Shown here: piece by piece, positions 1 to 6,801 of the stretch | Layout: every line of letters begins with the position of its first letter | Position numbering within the stretch: position 1 is the first letter of the stretch | Assembly: GCA_041687495.1 (NCBI GenBank) | Contig: JAWLBR010000031.1 | Coordinates: 1 to 29,635, forward strand | Source: JAWLBR01 sp041687495 | GTDB taxonomy: Bacteria > Bacillota > Limnochordia > DTU087 > JAAYGB01 | Direction: 5' to 3' | DNA: 29,635 bases | Notes under the pieces: generated by a model | What the model saw: the letters and a program-made list of their open reading frames with translations, nothing else | What the model was told of the DNA's origin: nothing | Databases searched by the model: none | Translations under genes and position numbers: made by a program

Positions 1-80
1 GTCATATTATCATTGTCGGACTACGTAACCTAGCTAAGGTGGGTATTGCGAAAGGGGTTAAGGCACTTGGACAACAATGA
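1..80 (+). CDS. C-terminal end of an upstream gene, possibly a DUF2953 (YtfI-like) protein
   Basis: The frame starting at base 3 is open from the window edge to a TGA at 78-80. It reads HIIIVGLRNLAKVGIAKGVK followed by ALGQQ, a hydrophobic then basic amphipathic tail. The next gene (gerW) starts inside it, the kind of overlap seen between coupled genes. In B. subtilis, ytfI (a DUF2953 membrane-associated protein) lies directly upstream of ytfJ/gerW, so the DUF2953 identity is inferred from synteny. Only about 25 residues are visible, so no domain can be recognised and the function is unproven. Confidence 0.45.
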   Translation, partial: HIIIVGLRNLAKVGIAKGVKALGQQ

Positions 81-525
81 GGGGCGCAATCATCCCATTG
101 AAGGCCTAATGCACACGACGATGGAAAGCTTGCAGAAGATGGTTGATGTCAACACAATTTTAGGCGATCCGGTGGAGACTCCAGACGGCAATGTGATTCT
201 GCCGGTTTCCCGTGTTTCTTTTGGCTTTGCCGCAGGTGGAACAGAGTACCAACCCGCGGAAGACAAGAACAAAGAGACTGGCACCACTGGACTTCCTTTC
301 GGTGGGGGTAGCGGAGCAGGAATGTCTCTAAATCCGGTGGCCTTTCTAGTGGTGGGTCAAGGACAAGTGCGGGTGATGCCTGTAGATGGTTCCGCAATAT
401 ACGATCGGTTAATCGACTTGGCTCCCAAAGTAGTTGACCAGCTGCAGGGACTGTTTACAGCAAAGGCTAAGGGCAATGGTCAGCCCACTTGGGTTAACCA
501 GGACGGCGCCGCCCGAAGGGTGTAG
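67..525 (+). CDS. gerW: GerW family sporulation protein (YtfJ-like)
   Basis: This is a small soluble spore protein of the GerW/YtfJ family. In B. subtilis YtfJ is made in the forespore and is linked to germination; its biochemical role is unknown. The family signature is clear: NHPIEGLM near the start, then MESLQKMVDVNTILGDPVET, PVSRVSFGFAAGG, a Gly-rich stretch (GLPFGGGSGAG) and NPVAFLVV. I chose the TTG at 67 because AAAGGGG lies about 9 bases upstream and it gives the usual short N-terminus. A TTG at 46 in the same frame would add seven residues. The length of about 152 aa fits the family. The gene overlaps the preceding reading frame by 14 bases and is followed within 4 bases by the carboxypeptidase gene, so the two are probably cotranscribed. 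Confidence 0.93.
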   Translation: MDNNEGRNHPIEGLMHTTMESLQKMVDVNTILGDPVETPDGNVILPVSRVSFGFAAGGTEYQPAEDKNKETGTTGLPFGGGSGAGMSLNPVAFLVVGQGQVRVMPVDGSAIYDRLIDLAPKVVDQLQGLFTAKAKGNGQPTWVNQDGAARRV

Positions 526-529
526 AGCC

Positions 530-1687
530 TTGAGGGAATCCGTTGAAGCAAATAAGACCAGTATCCGGTGGTGTCCCGTTGTCGCCGTCTTAGTAGCGGT
601 GGCAGTCGCGCTGCTTGGGGCTCCCTTTGGGGTCAATCAGTTCTTGGTTGCCGCAGCTGGAGCTCCAAACATCAGTGCCAGTGCTGCCATAGTAATGGAT
701 GTTTCCACTGGAGAAGTACTATACCAAGTCAACTCTCGGCAGCAGCGTCCTATGGCTTCGACGACCAAGGTGATGACCGCCATTTTGGTGATCGAGAACG
801 CTGATCTCAAGGCTCAGGTCTCTATAGATTGGAATGCTGCGAGAACCGAAGGGTCATCTTTGTACGTGAAGCCGGGAGAGGTCTACTCAGTTCGAGATCT
901 TCTCTATGGATTGATGTTGCGCTCAGGGAATGATACCGCGGTAGCGCTGGCACAGCATGTAGCAGGAAGTGTCTCTAACTTCGTAGGATTGATGAACAGG
1001 AAAGCGCATCAACTGGGAATGAAGCAGACTCGGTTTGCCAATCCCCATGGGCTTCCCAATACTGATCATTACTCAACTGCCTATGACATGGCGTTGCTTA
1101 CCAGGTACGCGCTGCACAATCCTGAGTTCGCCCAGCTGGTGGCCTGTAAAGATACGACCATTTTTCGTCCATCCCATGGAACTTGGCCCATCCGCAACAA
1201 GAACAAACTGCTGTGGGATTACGGGGGCGACGGGGTAAAGACCGGCTACACCAGGGCGGCCGGTCGATGTCTCATCGGATCTGCCACCAGAGACGGTAGG
1301 CAGTTGGTCTCGGTAGTTCTCAATGCTCCTTCCATGTGGGAAGATACGAAGGCGCTGTTGGATTACGGGTTTGGTAGATTCAAGAACGTGGAGTTGCTCC
1401 ACAAAGGGCAGGTAGTTGGAGAGATTGCGGTAGTGGGAGGGCTTCAGGCTCAAGTAACAGTTTTAGCCGCGGACGATCTGGTGTTGACTGTGGCCAGTAA
1501 TCTCCCGGACGAGGCCGAGATCAAGGTCGATCTCCCAGAGCAAATCGAAGCGCCGGTACAGGCCATGCAGCCGGTAGGAACGCTGGTGGTGAATTACCGG
1601 AATCAGAAGCCACTGACTGTTTCGTTGGTAGCCGCCGAAACGGTAGACAAAAAGGCCTGGCCTTCCCAGTTATGGAAGCGGGAATAA
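530..1687 (+). CDS. dacB: D-alanyl-D-alanine carboxypeptidase (low-molecular-weight PBP, DacB/DacF type)
   Basis: This is an exported penicillin-binding protein that removes the terminal D-Ala from peptidoglycan stem peptides; DacB-type enzymes tune cross-linking of the spore cortex. With the TTG at 530 as start (GAAGGGTG about 9 bases upstream) it has 385 residues. A hydrophobic segment at about 17-42 acts as signal or anchor. The three serine-transferase motifs are present in order: STTK at 77-80, SGN at 132-134 and KTG at 237-239. A beta-rich PBP5-type C-terminal domain follows. The last residues (KKAWPSQLWKRE) could form a short amphipathic anchor. The frame is open further upstream, but that part overlaps gerW and has no family similarity. 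Placement next to gerW and upstream of rluB favours the sporulation dacB assignment. A housekeeping carboxypeptidase such as DacA/DacF is the alternative. Confidence 0.9.
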   Translation: MRESVEANKTSIRWCPVVAVLVAVAVALLGAPFGVNQFLVAAAGAPNISASAAIVMDVSTGEVLYQVNSRQQRPMASTTKVMTAILVIENADLKAQVSIDWNAARTEGSSLYVKPGEVYSVRDLLYGLMLRSGNDTAVALAQHVAGSVSNFVGLMNRKAHQLGMKQTRFANPHGLPNTDHYSTAYDMALLTRYALHNPEFAQLVACKDTTIFRPSHGTWPIRNKNKLLWDYGGDGVKTGYTRAAGRCLIGSATRDGRQLVSVVLNAPSMWEDTKALLDYGFGRFKNVELLHKGQVVGEIAVVGGLQAQVTVLAADDLVLTVASNLPDEAEIKVDLPEQIEAPVQAMQPVGTLVVNYRNQKPLTVSLVAAETVDKKAWPSQLWKRE

Positions 1688-1703
1688 GGCTGGTGTTACT
1701 TGT

Positions 1704-1732
1704 TTGCTTCTTTGGCTGGGGTGTTGTATACT
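1704..1732 (+). promoter_or_regulatory. Predicted sigma-A promoter for the rluB leader
   Basis: A -10 hexamer TATACT (1727-1732, five of six consensus bases) is preceded by exactly 17 bases and a weak -35 TTGCTT (1704-1709). Transcription would start near 1739, giving a leader of about 230 nt before rluB. The strong -10 and ideal spacing are seen directly; activity is inferred. Confidence 0.5.
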
Positions 1733-1762
1733 TTGGTGAGAGAGGGATTTATTGGCATGAAC

Positions 1763-1786
1763 CCGCAGTTTTGGAGAGAACTGTGG
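1763..1786 (+). repeat. Dyad/hairpin CCGCAGTT-N8-AACTGTGG, copy 1
   Basis: Two 8-base arms, CCGCAGTT and AACTGTGG, pair with one G-U and enclose an 8-base loop (TTGGAGAG). Exactly the same arms and loop length recur at 5732-5755 before aroF with a different loop. It could act as RNA (hairpin) or DNA (operator). Confidence 0.55.
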
Positions 1787-1815
1787 TGAGGAATAGTACG
1801 CCAAAGCATCATTTC

Positions 1816-1873
1816 CGTCCCCAAATGCTGCCTGCCTACCATAGACGGTGCGCGGCCCTTGGGGACGATTTTT
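1816..1873 (+). terminator. Intrinsic terminator-like hairpin in the rluB leader
   Basis: The arm CGTCCCCAA (1816-1824) pairs perfectly with TTGGGGACG (1859-1867). An inner imperfect stem pairs 1830-1840 with 1847-1856 around the loop ATAGAC. ATTTTT follows at once. It lies downstream of the predicted promoter, so it would end a short transcript unless prevented from folding. Confidence 0.5.
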
Positions 1874-1970
1874 GTAGGCATGCTTTTCTGTTTGCCTTAA
1901 CTTGCTTCCCAGACCTCGAGAGGAGGTGGCTGCACCATGGTCGTAGGCCAAATTAGGTGCAGCAGAATCG

Positions 1971-2780
1971 ATGACACAAAGGCGTTCTAGACAAGTACCA
2001 CAGATAGAAGACGAACCAATGCGGCTCCAGAAGTTCCTGGCCCATGCCGGAGTTGCGTCAAGACGGGCCAGCGAAGAACTGATTACTGCCGGAAGAGTCC
2101 AGGTCAACGGTAAGACCGTAACCGAGTTGGGCACCAAGGTGTTTCCTAATCGGGATGCCATTCGGGTTGATGGCAGCTTACTGCGATCGATGGAGCCGAA
2201 GGTATATTATCTTGTGAATAAGCCGGTGGGTTATGTCACTACAGCTAAAGACCCGCAAGGCAGACCGACTGTGCTAGATCTGGTCAACGTCAAGGAAAGG
2301 GTGTATCCTGTCGGAAGGCTTGACTACGACAGTGAGGGCCTGGTGCTGCTGACCAATGATGGTGATGTGGCATACGCTATGACTCACCCGGGCCACATGG
2401 TGACAAAACACTATCTAGTGGAAGTAAAAGGCGTTCCTTCAGCCCGAGCAATTAAGTCTTTAACTAAGGGTGTATGGCTGTCTGATGGCAAGACATCGCC
2501 GGCTCAGGTAAAAATTGTTAGTACAGGTTCCGATCGAGCCGTACTGCAGATGACAATCCATGAAGGTCGTAATCGGCAGATTCGCCGGATGTGCCAAACA
2601 GTGGGACATCCTGTTCTTCGGCTGAAAAGATTCGAGATGGGACCTCTCGATCTTGAGGGTTTGGGTCTAGGTGAGTTCAGAGCGCTGCGGGTAGCGGAAG
2701 TGCGACAGCTGCAAGAATTGGCCAGACAGGCCCAGCAGGAGAAAGGCAAATTAAGTCGCCCTCGGCGCCGAAGAAGGTGA
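1971..2780 (+). CDS. rluB: 23S rRNA pseudouridine synthase RluB (RsuA/RluB/E/F family)
   Basis: The enzyme isomerises a uridine to pseudouridine in large-subunit rRNA. An S4 RNA-binding domain (MRLQKFLAHAGVASRRASEE onward, residues 17-75) is followed by the catalytic domain with YYLVNKPVGYVTT and the family motif GRLDYDSEGLVLLTNDG, which contains the catalytic Asp. Later GRNRQIRRMCQTVGHPVLRL is typical. The C-terminus is strongly basic (RPRRRRR). Two starts are possible: ATG 1971 and ATG 2019; the latter gives the classic short N-terminus. ATG 1971 lacks an adjacent Shine-Dalgarno, but an AGGAGG at 1921-1926 would be about 9 bases away if the hairpin at 1929-1963 folds. The gene ends 1 base before the next start, so the two are coupled. 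RluB versus a sister subfamily rests on length and synteny with dacB. Confidence 0.9.
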   Translation: MTQRRSRQVPQIEDEPMRLQKFLAHAGVASRRASEELITAGRVQVNGKTVTELGTKVFPNRDAIRVDGSLLRSMEPKVYYLVNKPVGYVTTAKDPQGRPTVLDLVNVKERVYPVGRLDYDSEGLVLLTNDGDVAYAMTHPGHMVTKHYLVEVKGVPSARAIKSLTKGVWLSDGKTSPAQVKIVSTGSDRAVLQMTIHEGRNRQIRRMCQTVGHPVLRLKRFEMGPLDLEGLGLGEFRALRVAEVRQLQELARQAQQEKGKLSRPRRRRR

Positions 2781-2781
2781 C

Positions 2782-4038
2782 ATGGTGAGTGGAGAAATAA
2801 TCGTGGTCGGCGGCGGAGCTGCTGGTATGATGGCGGCTGGCCGGGCGGCAGAACTGGGCGCTAAAGTTCATTTGCTCGAGAAAACCCGTTCCCTTGGCAA
2901 TAAGCTGCTGATCTCAGGAAAGGGTCGCTGCAACTTAACGAACGCTGCGCAGCTCAGGCAATTCCTAGCTAACTACCCAGCTGGCTCAAAGTTCTTGCAG
3001 GGCCCATTGCATCGCTTCAGCAACGATGATCTAATTGGGTTCTTTCTCGATCTAGGAGTAGAAACGAAAGTAGAACGCGGAGGCAGGGTGTTTCCCCTGT
3101 CGGAACGGGCCGAAGCCATCGTTGAGGCGCTGGCAGAGTACATGCGCCGCAATGGCGTAAAAGTAAGCTATGCTGCTAAGGCAGAAAGGGTAGAGGTGGA
3201 AACTAGCTCTTATGGTCGCACCACGACGAAAGGAGTGCGGCTGGCCGAGGGGACAACCCTCGATGCTCAATGCGTAATAGTGGCAACAGGTGGAATGTCC
3301 TATCCAGGAACCGGATCCTCTGGAGACGGTTACCGGTTTGCTCGAGACTGCGGGCATCGAGTACAAGAGTTATTTCCAGCTTTGGTTCCGCTGAAGATAT
3401 CCCAACCGTGGGTGCGTGATCTTATGGGATTGTCTTTGCGCAATGTGACCGCTACGCTGGTGGTGGACGGTCAGCCAGTGCAGTCGGAGTTCGGTGAGAT
3501 GTCCTTTACTCATTTTGGAGTATCTGGTCCCATCATTCTCACTTTGAGTCGGTCCGCAGCTGTGGCCTTGAGACGTAAAGCGCAGGTTAGCTTGCGGATC
3601 AATCTAAAGCCCGCTCTGGATGATCAGAAGATCGATCTCCGGCTGCAGAGAGATTTCGCCAAGTACTCCCGCAAGCATTTTACCAACAGTCTTTCTGATC
3701 TTCTCCCAAAAGGCTTAATCCCGCCAATAGTTGAGCTGTCGGCAATCCCCGGGGATATGCCGGTCAACCAGATTACTAGGGCTCAGCGGCAGCGGTTGGC
3801 GGAGATCATCACTAATCTTGAGCTCACCGTTGTAGATACTTTGGGCTTGCCTGCTGCCATTGTCACTGCCGGTGGGGTGGAACTTGATGAGGTAAACCCC
3901 AAGACGATGGAGTCAAAATTGGTGGATGGCTTGTTCTTCGCCGGAGAGGTGCTGGACATTGACGGTGTCACGGGAGGGTTTAATCTACAAGCCGCCTTTA
4001 GCACTGGGAGGCTGGCTGCAGAATCAGCAGTTCGGTAG
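2782..4038 (+). CDS. NAD(P)/FAD-dependent oxidoreductase, HI0933/BaiN-like flavoprotein
   Basis: This is a 418-residue cytosolic flavoprotein of the HI0933-like family, often named aminoacetone oxidase family FAD-binding enzyme. The physiological substrate is not established. The N-terminal Rossmann motif VVGGGAAGMMAAGRAAE binds FAD and is followed by the family signature LLISGKGRCNLTN. GGMSYPGTGSSGDGY lies near residue 175. The C-terminal FAD-contacting segment VDGLFFAGEVLDIDGVTGGF and NLQAAFSTG is intact. The length is normal and nothing is missing. The start ATG follows the rluB stop by one base, so translation is probably coupled to rluB. The gene is followed by an intrinsic terminator. 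The family is certain; the reaction cannot be deduced from sequence. Confidence 0.9.
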   Translation: MVSGEIIVVGGGAAGMMAAGRAAELGAKVHLLEKTRSLGNKLLISGKGRCNLTNAAQLRQFLANYPAGSKFLQGPLHRFSNDDLIGFFLDLGVETKVERGGRVFPLSERAEAIVEALAEYMRRNGVKVSYAAKAERVEVETSSYGRTTTKGVRLAEGTTLDAQCVIVATGGMSYPGTGSSGDGYRFARDCGHRVQELFPALVPLKISQPWVRDLMGLSLRNVTATLVVDGQPVQSEFGEMSFTHFGVSGPIILTLSRSAAVALRRKAQVSLRINLKPALDDQKIDLRLQRDFAKYSRKHFTNSLSDLLPKGLIPPIVELSAIPGDMPVNQITRAQRQRLAEIITNLELTVVDTLGLPAAIVTAGGVELDEVNPKTMESKLVDGLFFAGEVLDIDGVTGGFNLQAAFSTGRLAAESAVR

Positions 4039-4060
4039 ATTAGTTGGTTGGGAGCTTGCG

Positions 4061-4087
4061 CCGCATCTTAGTAGGGTGCGGTTTTTT
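4061..4087 (+). terminator. Intrinsic terminator after the flavoprotein gene
   Basis: The arms CCGCATC (4061-4067) and GGTGCGG (4075-4081, one G-U pair) form a 7-bp stem, followed directly by six T residues. It ends the rluB-flavoprotein unit just before the aroH promoter. Confidence 0.8.
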
Positions 4088-4124
4088 CTGTTGGTTCGGG
4101 GGGTCTAGGCTACAGCGAGTTAAC

Positions 4125-4153
4125 TTTACATGGTACAACCCTTGTGGTAATAT
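4125..4153 (+). promoter_or_regulatory. Predicted sigma-A promoter of the aromatic amino acid operon
   Basis: TTTACA (4125-4130), 17 bases, then TAATAT (4148-4153). An extended -10 TG sits at 4145-4146. Transcription would start near 4160, leaving a leader of only about 40 nt, with no room for an attenuator or T-box. Confidence 0.75.
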
Positions 4154-4201
4154 ATTGGAAAATCTGAGCGAGGCAATGGAGATGGCTAATGGGGTGAGGC
4201 T

Positions 4202-4603
4202 TTGAGAGCGATTCGCGGCGCCATTACGGTGTCTGACAACACTGCGCACGACATAGTCGATGGAGCAAAGCGACTAATTGAAGCAATTATCGAGGCCAAC
4301 GAGCTGGACATGGAACAACTGGTTAGCGTGATTTTCACAGCTACCCCCGACTTAACGGCAGCATTTCCTGCCGCTGGTGCGAGGTTGGCTGGATTAGTGC
4401 ATGTACCGCTGCTCGACGCAGTGGAAATCGATGTACCCGGATCACTTCCCAGATGTATCCGGGTTCTAGTACATGTGGAGGTAGACCGCCCCTCGGAGAG
4501 GATCCGGCATATCTACCTGAGAGAGGCTCAGTCGCTGCGACCTGATCTGACAGGCGGGGCCGCTGGACAGAAGGAAGGAGAGACCGCGATTGAAGAAAAG
4601 TAG
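4202..4603 (+). CDS. aroH: Chorismate mutase, AroH class (monofunctional)
   Basis: It converts chorismate to prephenate, the branch point to phenylalanine and tyrosine. The protein is the trimeric AroH fold of B. subtilis rather than the helical AroQ fold. Active-site residues line up with the B. subtilis enzyme: Arg5 in IRGAITV, Glu75 in LLDAVEID, Arg87 in RCIRVLV and Tyr105 in RHIYLREA; the LRPDL end is also kept. The start is a TTG at 4202 with GGGGTGAGG a few bases upstream. At 133 aa it is slightly longer than B. subtilis AroH because of a polar tail. It is the first gene after the promoter at 4125 and overlaps hisC by 14 bases. Confidence 0.95.
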   Translation: MRAIRGAITVSDNTAHDIVDGAKRLIEAIIEANELDMEQLVSVIFTATPDLTAAFPAAGARLAGLVHVPLLDAVEIDVPGSLPRCIRVLVHVEVDRPSERIRHIYLREAQSLRPDLTGGAAGQKEGETAIEEK

Positions 4604-5693
4604 TCCATCGCATCGCGACGCAATTATGGCCATCGAGCCGTATGTACCAGGCAAACCTATCTCCGAGGTGAAGCGGGAGCTTGGGATTGATGATGTGATC
4701 AAACTGGCATCCAATGAAAATCCCTTAGGACCCTCTCCTTTGGCGCAAGAGGCTGTAGCGAAGTGGGTCACGCAGATGCATCTTTATCCAGATGGATACG
4801 CATATGAGCTGAGGCGCACCCTGGCTGCTTCCTTGGGCGTGGGCGATGATCAGCTGGTGTTTGGTACTGGATCCGACGAAGTGATTAGGCTCATAGCCGA
4901 GGCATTTATGTCCCCGGGTGATGAAGTTGTCATGGCGACTCCTACCTTCAGCGTGTATCGTTCCGCTACTTTACTGATGGGGGCAAAGCCGGTGGAGATT
5001 CCCCTTCAGGACTACACCCACGATCTTTTGGCCATGGCAGCAGCAGTTAATGAAAAGACGAAGGCCGTATTTGTCTGTAACCCCAACAACCCCACGGGAA
5101 CCATCGTACCTTATCTGGAAATTCGAGAGTTCATGAAGGACATCCCCCCGTCGACCTTAGTGGTGTTTGATGAGGCTTACTTCGAATACGTTACTGATAC
5201 TGACTACCCCAACTCCTTAGCGCTTTTGGAAGGCGATGGTCCAGCTGTGGTGATCCTGCGTACTTTCTCCAAAGCATACGGGCTAGCGGGACTACGCATC
5301 GGCTACGGAGTCTCAGATCCAGAGACAGCCAGCATACTCAACAGGGTCAGAGAGCCGTTTAACACCAATGCGGCCGCTCAGGTGGGGGCTCTGGCGGCCT
5401 TAGCAGACACTGACCATCTGAGTCGTTCCCTGGAAGTCAACAGCGCAGGAAAGCAGTATCTATCCGAGGCTTTTGCGGAGTTAGGCTTGGAATATGTACA
5501 TACGCATACGAACTTCATCTTGGTTGATGTGAGAAGAGACTGTAAAGAAGTGTTTCGGAAACTGTTGGCTCGGGGTGTGATCGTGCGGACTGGAGATATT
5601 TTCGGCTACCCGACAAAGCTGAGAATTAGTATTGGCACACAACAGGAGAACCGTCGGTTTGTGGAAGCTCTACGGGCCGTCCTTGCTGAGTAA
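4590..5693 (+). CDS. hisC: Histidinol-phosphate / aromatic aminotransferase (HisC family)
   Basis: A PLP-dependent class I/II aminotransferase. HisC enzymes make histidinol phosphate, and in Bacillota whose hisC sits in an aromatic operon the same protein also transaminates prephenate or phenylpyruvate derivatives. The fold-type I landmarks are visible: KLASNENPLGPSP, CNPNNPTGT, VVFDEAYFEYV with the PLP-ring Asp, and RTFSKAYGLAGLRIGYG with Schiff-base Lys228. It ends RISIGTQQENRRFVEAL. The length of 367 aa is normal. The start is a TTG at 4590 with AAGGAAGGAG upstream, inside the end of aroH. Its place between aroH and aroF, away from other his genes, suggests that phenylalanine and tyrosine formation is a main role. 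Confidence 0.92.
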   Translation: MKKSSPSHRDAIMAIEPYVPGKPISEVKRELGIDDVIKLASNENPLGPSPLAQEAVAKWVTQMHLYPDGYAYELRRTLAASLGVGDDQLVFGTGSDEVIRLIAEAFMSPGDEVVMATPTFSVYRSATLLMGAKPVEIPLQDYTHDLLAMAAAVNEKTKAVFVCNPNNPTGTIVPYLEIREFMKDIPPSTLVVFDEAYFEYVTDTDYPNSLALLEGDGPAVVILRTFSKAYGLAGLRIGYGVSDPETASILNRVREPFNTNAAAQVGALAALADTDHLSRSLEVNSAGKQYLSEAFAELGLEYVHTHTNFILVDVRRDCKEVFRKLLARGVIVRTGDIFGYPTKLRISIGTQQENRRFVEALRAVLAE

Positions 5694-5731
5694 AGCGCTG
5701 ATCTGGCATAGCTGAGTCGAGTCAGGAGAAT

Positions 5732-5755
5732 CCGCAGTTCAACCAGAAACTGTGG
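5732..5755 (+). repeat. Dyad/hairpin CCGCAGTT-N8-AACTGTGG, copy 2
   Basis: Same arms and 8-base spacing as copy 1 (1763-1786); the loop here is CAACCAGA. It lies in the 82-base gap between hisC and aroF and ends two bases before the aroF AGGAGG. As RNA it could expose or mask the aroF ribosome binding site; as DNA it could be an operator. Confidence 0.55.
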
Positions 5756-5775
5756 CAGGAGGAGAGTGCTAAGCG

Positions 5776-6801
5776 ATGATAGTTGTAATGGAGCACACAG
5801 CGGCTCAAAGCGTTGTTTCTGCAGTGGTAGAGCGTCTGGAGCAGCTGGGGTTTCAGACTCATTTGTCTACCGGTGCTGCTCGGACAATCGTCGGTGCTAT
5901 TGGCGAGAAGACACCGCAGATCATAGATCAGGTTTCTGCGATGGCTGGAGTAGAGAGAGTTGTGCCGATTCTCCATCCGTATAAACTGTCGAGTAGAGAG
6001 TTCAAAGACGGCAGCAGTGTTGTTGAAGTGGGTCCTGTCCGCTTCGGTGCGCAGGAGTTGGTTGTAATCGCAGGGCCATGTGCCGTCGAATGTGAGGATC
6101 AGTTGGTAGAGACGGCCAAAGCCTGCAAGGCGGCGGGGGCGAGTATGCTTCGAGGAGGTGCATACAAGCCCCGCACTTCTCCCTACTCTTTTCAGGGTAT
6201 GGAAGAGGAGGGGCTGAAGATTCTGGCTCTGGCTAGGGAGGAAACTGGTCTTCCTGTAGCAACAGAAGTCGTCAATCCCCGCGACGTGGAGTTGGTCGCA
6301 TCCTATGCCGACATGCTTCAAATCGGGGCCCGTAACATGCAGAATTTCACCTTGCTGAAAGAAGCGGGTCAGTCTAATAAGCCTGTCCTGCTCAAACGTG
6401 GGCTGTCAGCGACCATTGAAGAGTGGCTGATGGCCGCCGAGTATATCCTTTCTTCGGGTAATCACAACGTTGTCTTGTGTGAGCGGGGAATCAGGACATT
6501 TGAGACTGAAACAAGAAACACCCTCGATCTCAGTGCCGTAGCAGCTGCCAAGCATCTGTCTCACCTTCCAGTAATTGTCGATCCCAGCCATGGTACTGGC
6601 AAGTGGAGATATGTTGGTCCTTTGGCTCGAGCCTCAGTGGCTGTAGGAGCCGACGGCCTGATGGTGGAAGTTCATCCCAAGCCAGATGAAGCCCTATCCG
6701 ATGGGTATCAATCATTGACCCCAGCCAATTTCGCCAATATGTTGAGAGAGTTGGCGCCACTGGCCAACGCAATTGGACGGCGAGTCACTCTACCATCATG
6801 A
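5776..6801 (+). CDS. aroF: 3-deoxy-7-phosphoheptulonate (DAHP) synthase, type I-beta with regulatory N-terminal domain
   Basis: It joins phosphoenolpyruvate and erythrose 4-phosphate, the committing step of the shikimate pathway. Residues 1 to about 78 form a ferredoxin-like regulatory domain (MIVVMEHTAA to the GVERVVPI segment), as in the tyrosine-sensitive Thermotoga enzyme. The barrel follows with VVIAGPCAVE (metal ligand Cys102), MLRGGAYKPRTSPYSFQG, EVVNPRDVE, QIGARNMQNF, VLLKRGLS, VDPSHGTG (metal His) and VEVHPKPDEALSDG (metal Glu and Asp). The length of 341 aa fits. AGGAGGAG lies about 12 bases upstream of the ATG. The stop overlaps the tyrA start in ATGA. Feedback inhibition by tyrosine or phenylalanine is inferred from the N-terminal domain. 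Confidence 0.95.
   Translation: MIVVMEHTAAQSVVSAVVERLEQLGFQTHLSTGAARTIVGAIGEKTPQIIDQVSAMAGVERVVPILHPYKLSSREFKDGSSVVEVGPVRFGAQELVVIAGPCAVECEDQLVETAKACKAAGASMLRGGAYKPRTSPYSFQGMEEEGLKILALAREETGLPVATEVVNPRDVELVASYADMLQIGARNMQNFTLLKEAGQSNKPVLLKRGLSATIEEWLMAAEYILSSGNHNVVLCERGIRTFETETRNTLDLSAVAAAKHLSHLPVIVDPSHGTGKWRYVGPLARASVAVGADGLMVEVHPKPDEALSDGYQSLTPANFANMLRELAPLANAIGRRVTLPS

Larger units (their letters stand above)
1739..1970 (+). promoter_or_regulatory. Structured 5' leader or small RNA between dacB and rluB
   Basis: This stretch holds no convincing gene but several RNA-like structures: a hairpin at 1763-1786, a long terminator-like hairpin at 1816-1867 followed by ATTTTT, a pairing (1830-1839 with 1874-1883, 9 of 10) that cannot coexist with that hairpin, and an 8-bp hairpin at 1929-1963 just before rluB. 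With the promoter at 1704-1732, the stretch to about 1873 could be a free small RNA of roughly 135 nt, or an attenuator whose read-through transcribes rluB. No named riboswitch or T-box is recognisable. Confidence 0.45.

Noticed and set aside
434..529. Extended N-terminus of the dacB-type carboxypeptidase
   Set aside because: The stretch overlaps gerW, has no signal-peptide character, and the TTG at 530 is better placed after a Shine-Dalgarno.
1739..1883. T-box riboswitch in the rluB leader
   Set aside because: GGTGCGCGG at 1847-1855 only faintly resembles the T-box core. The tRNA-binding bulge sequence and specifier loop are not recognisable, and the downstream gene is not an amino acid gene.
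1672..1956. 94-codon open frame between dacB and rluB on the + strand
   Set aside because: It overlaps the dacB end, has no ribosome binding site, and after a short hydrophobic start is rich in His, Cys and Arg without any recognisable fold. It lies over the RNA-like structures.
4021..4032. Possible third copy of the shared dyad arm (GAATCAGCAGTT)
   Set aside because: It lies inside the flavoprotein coding end and the second arm is absent at the required spacing.
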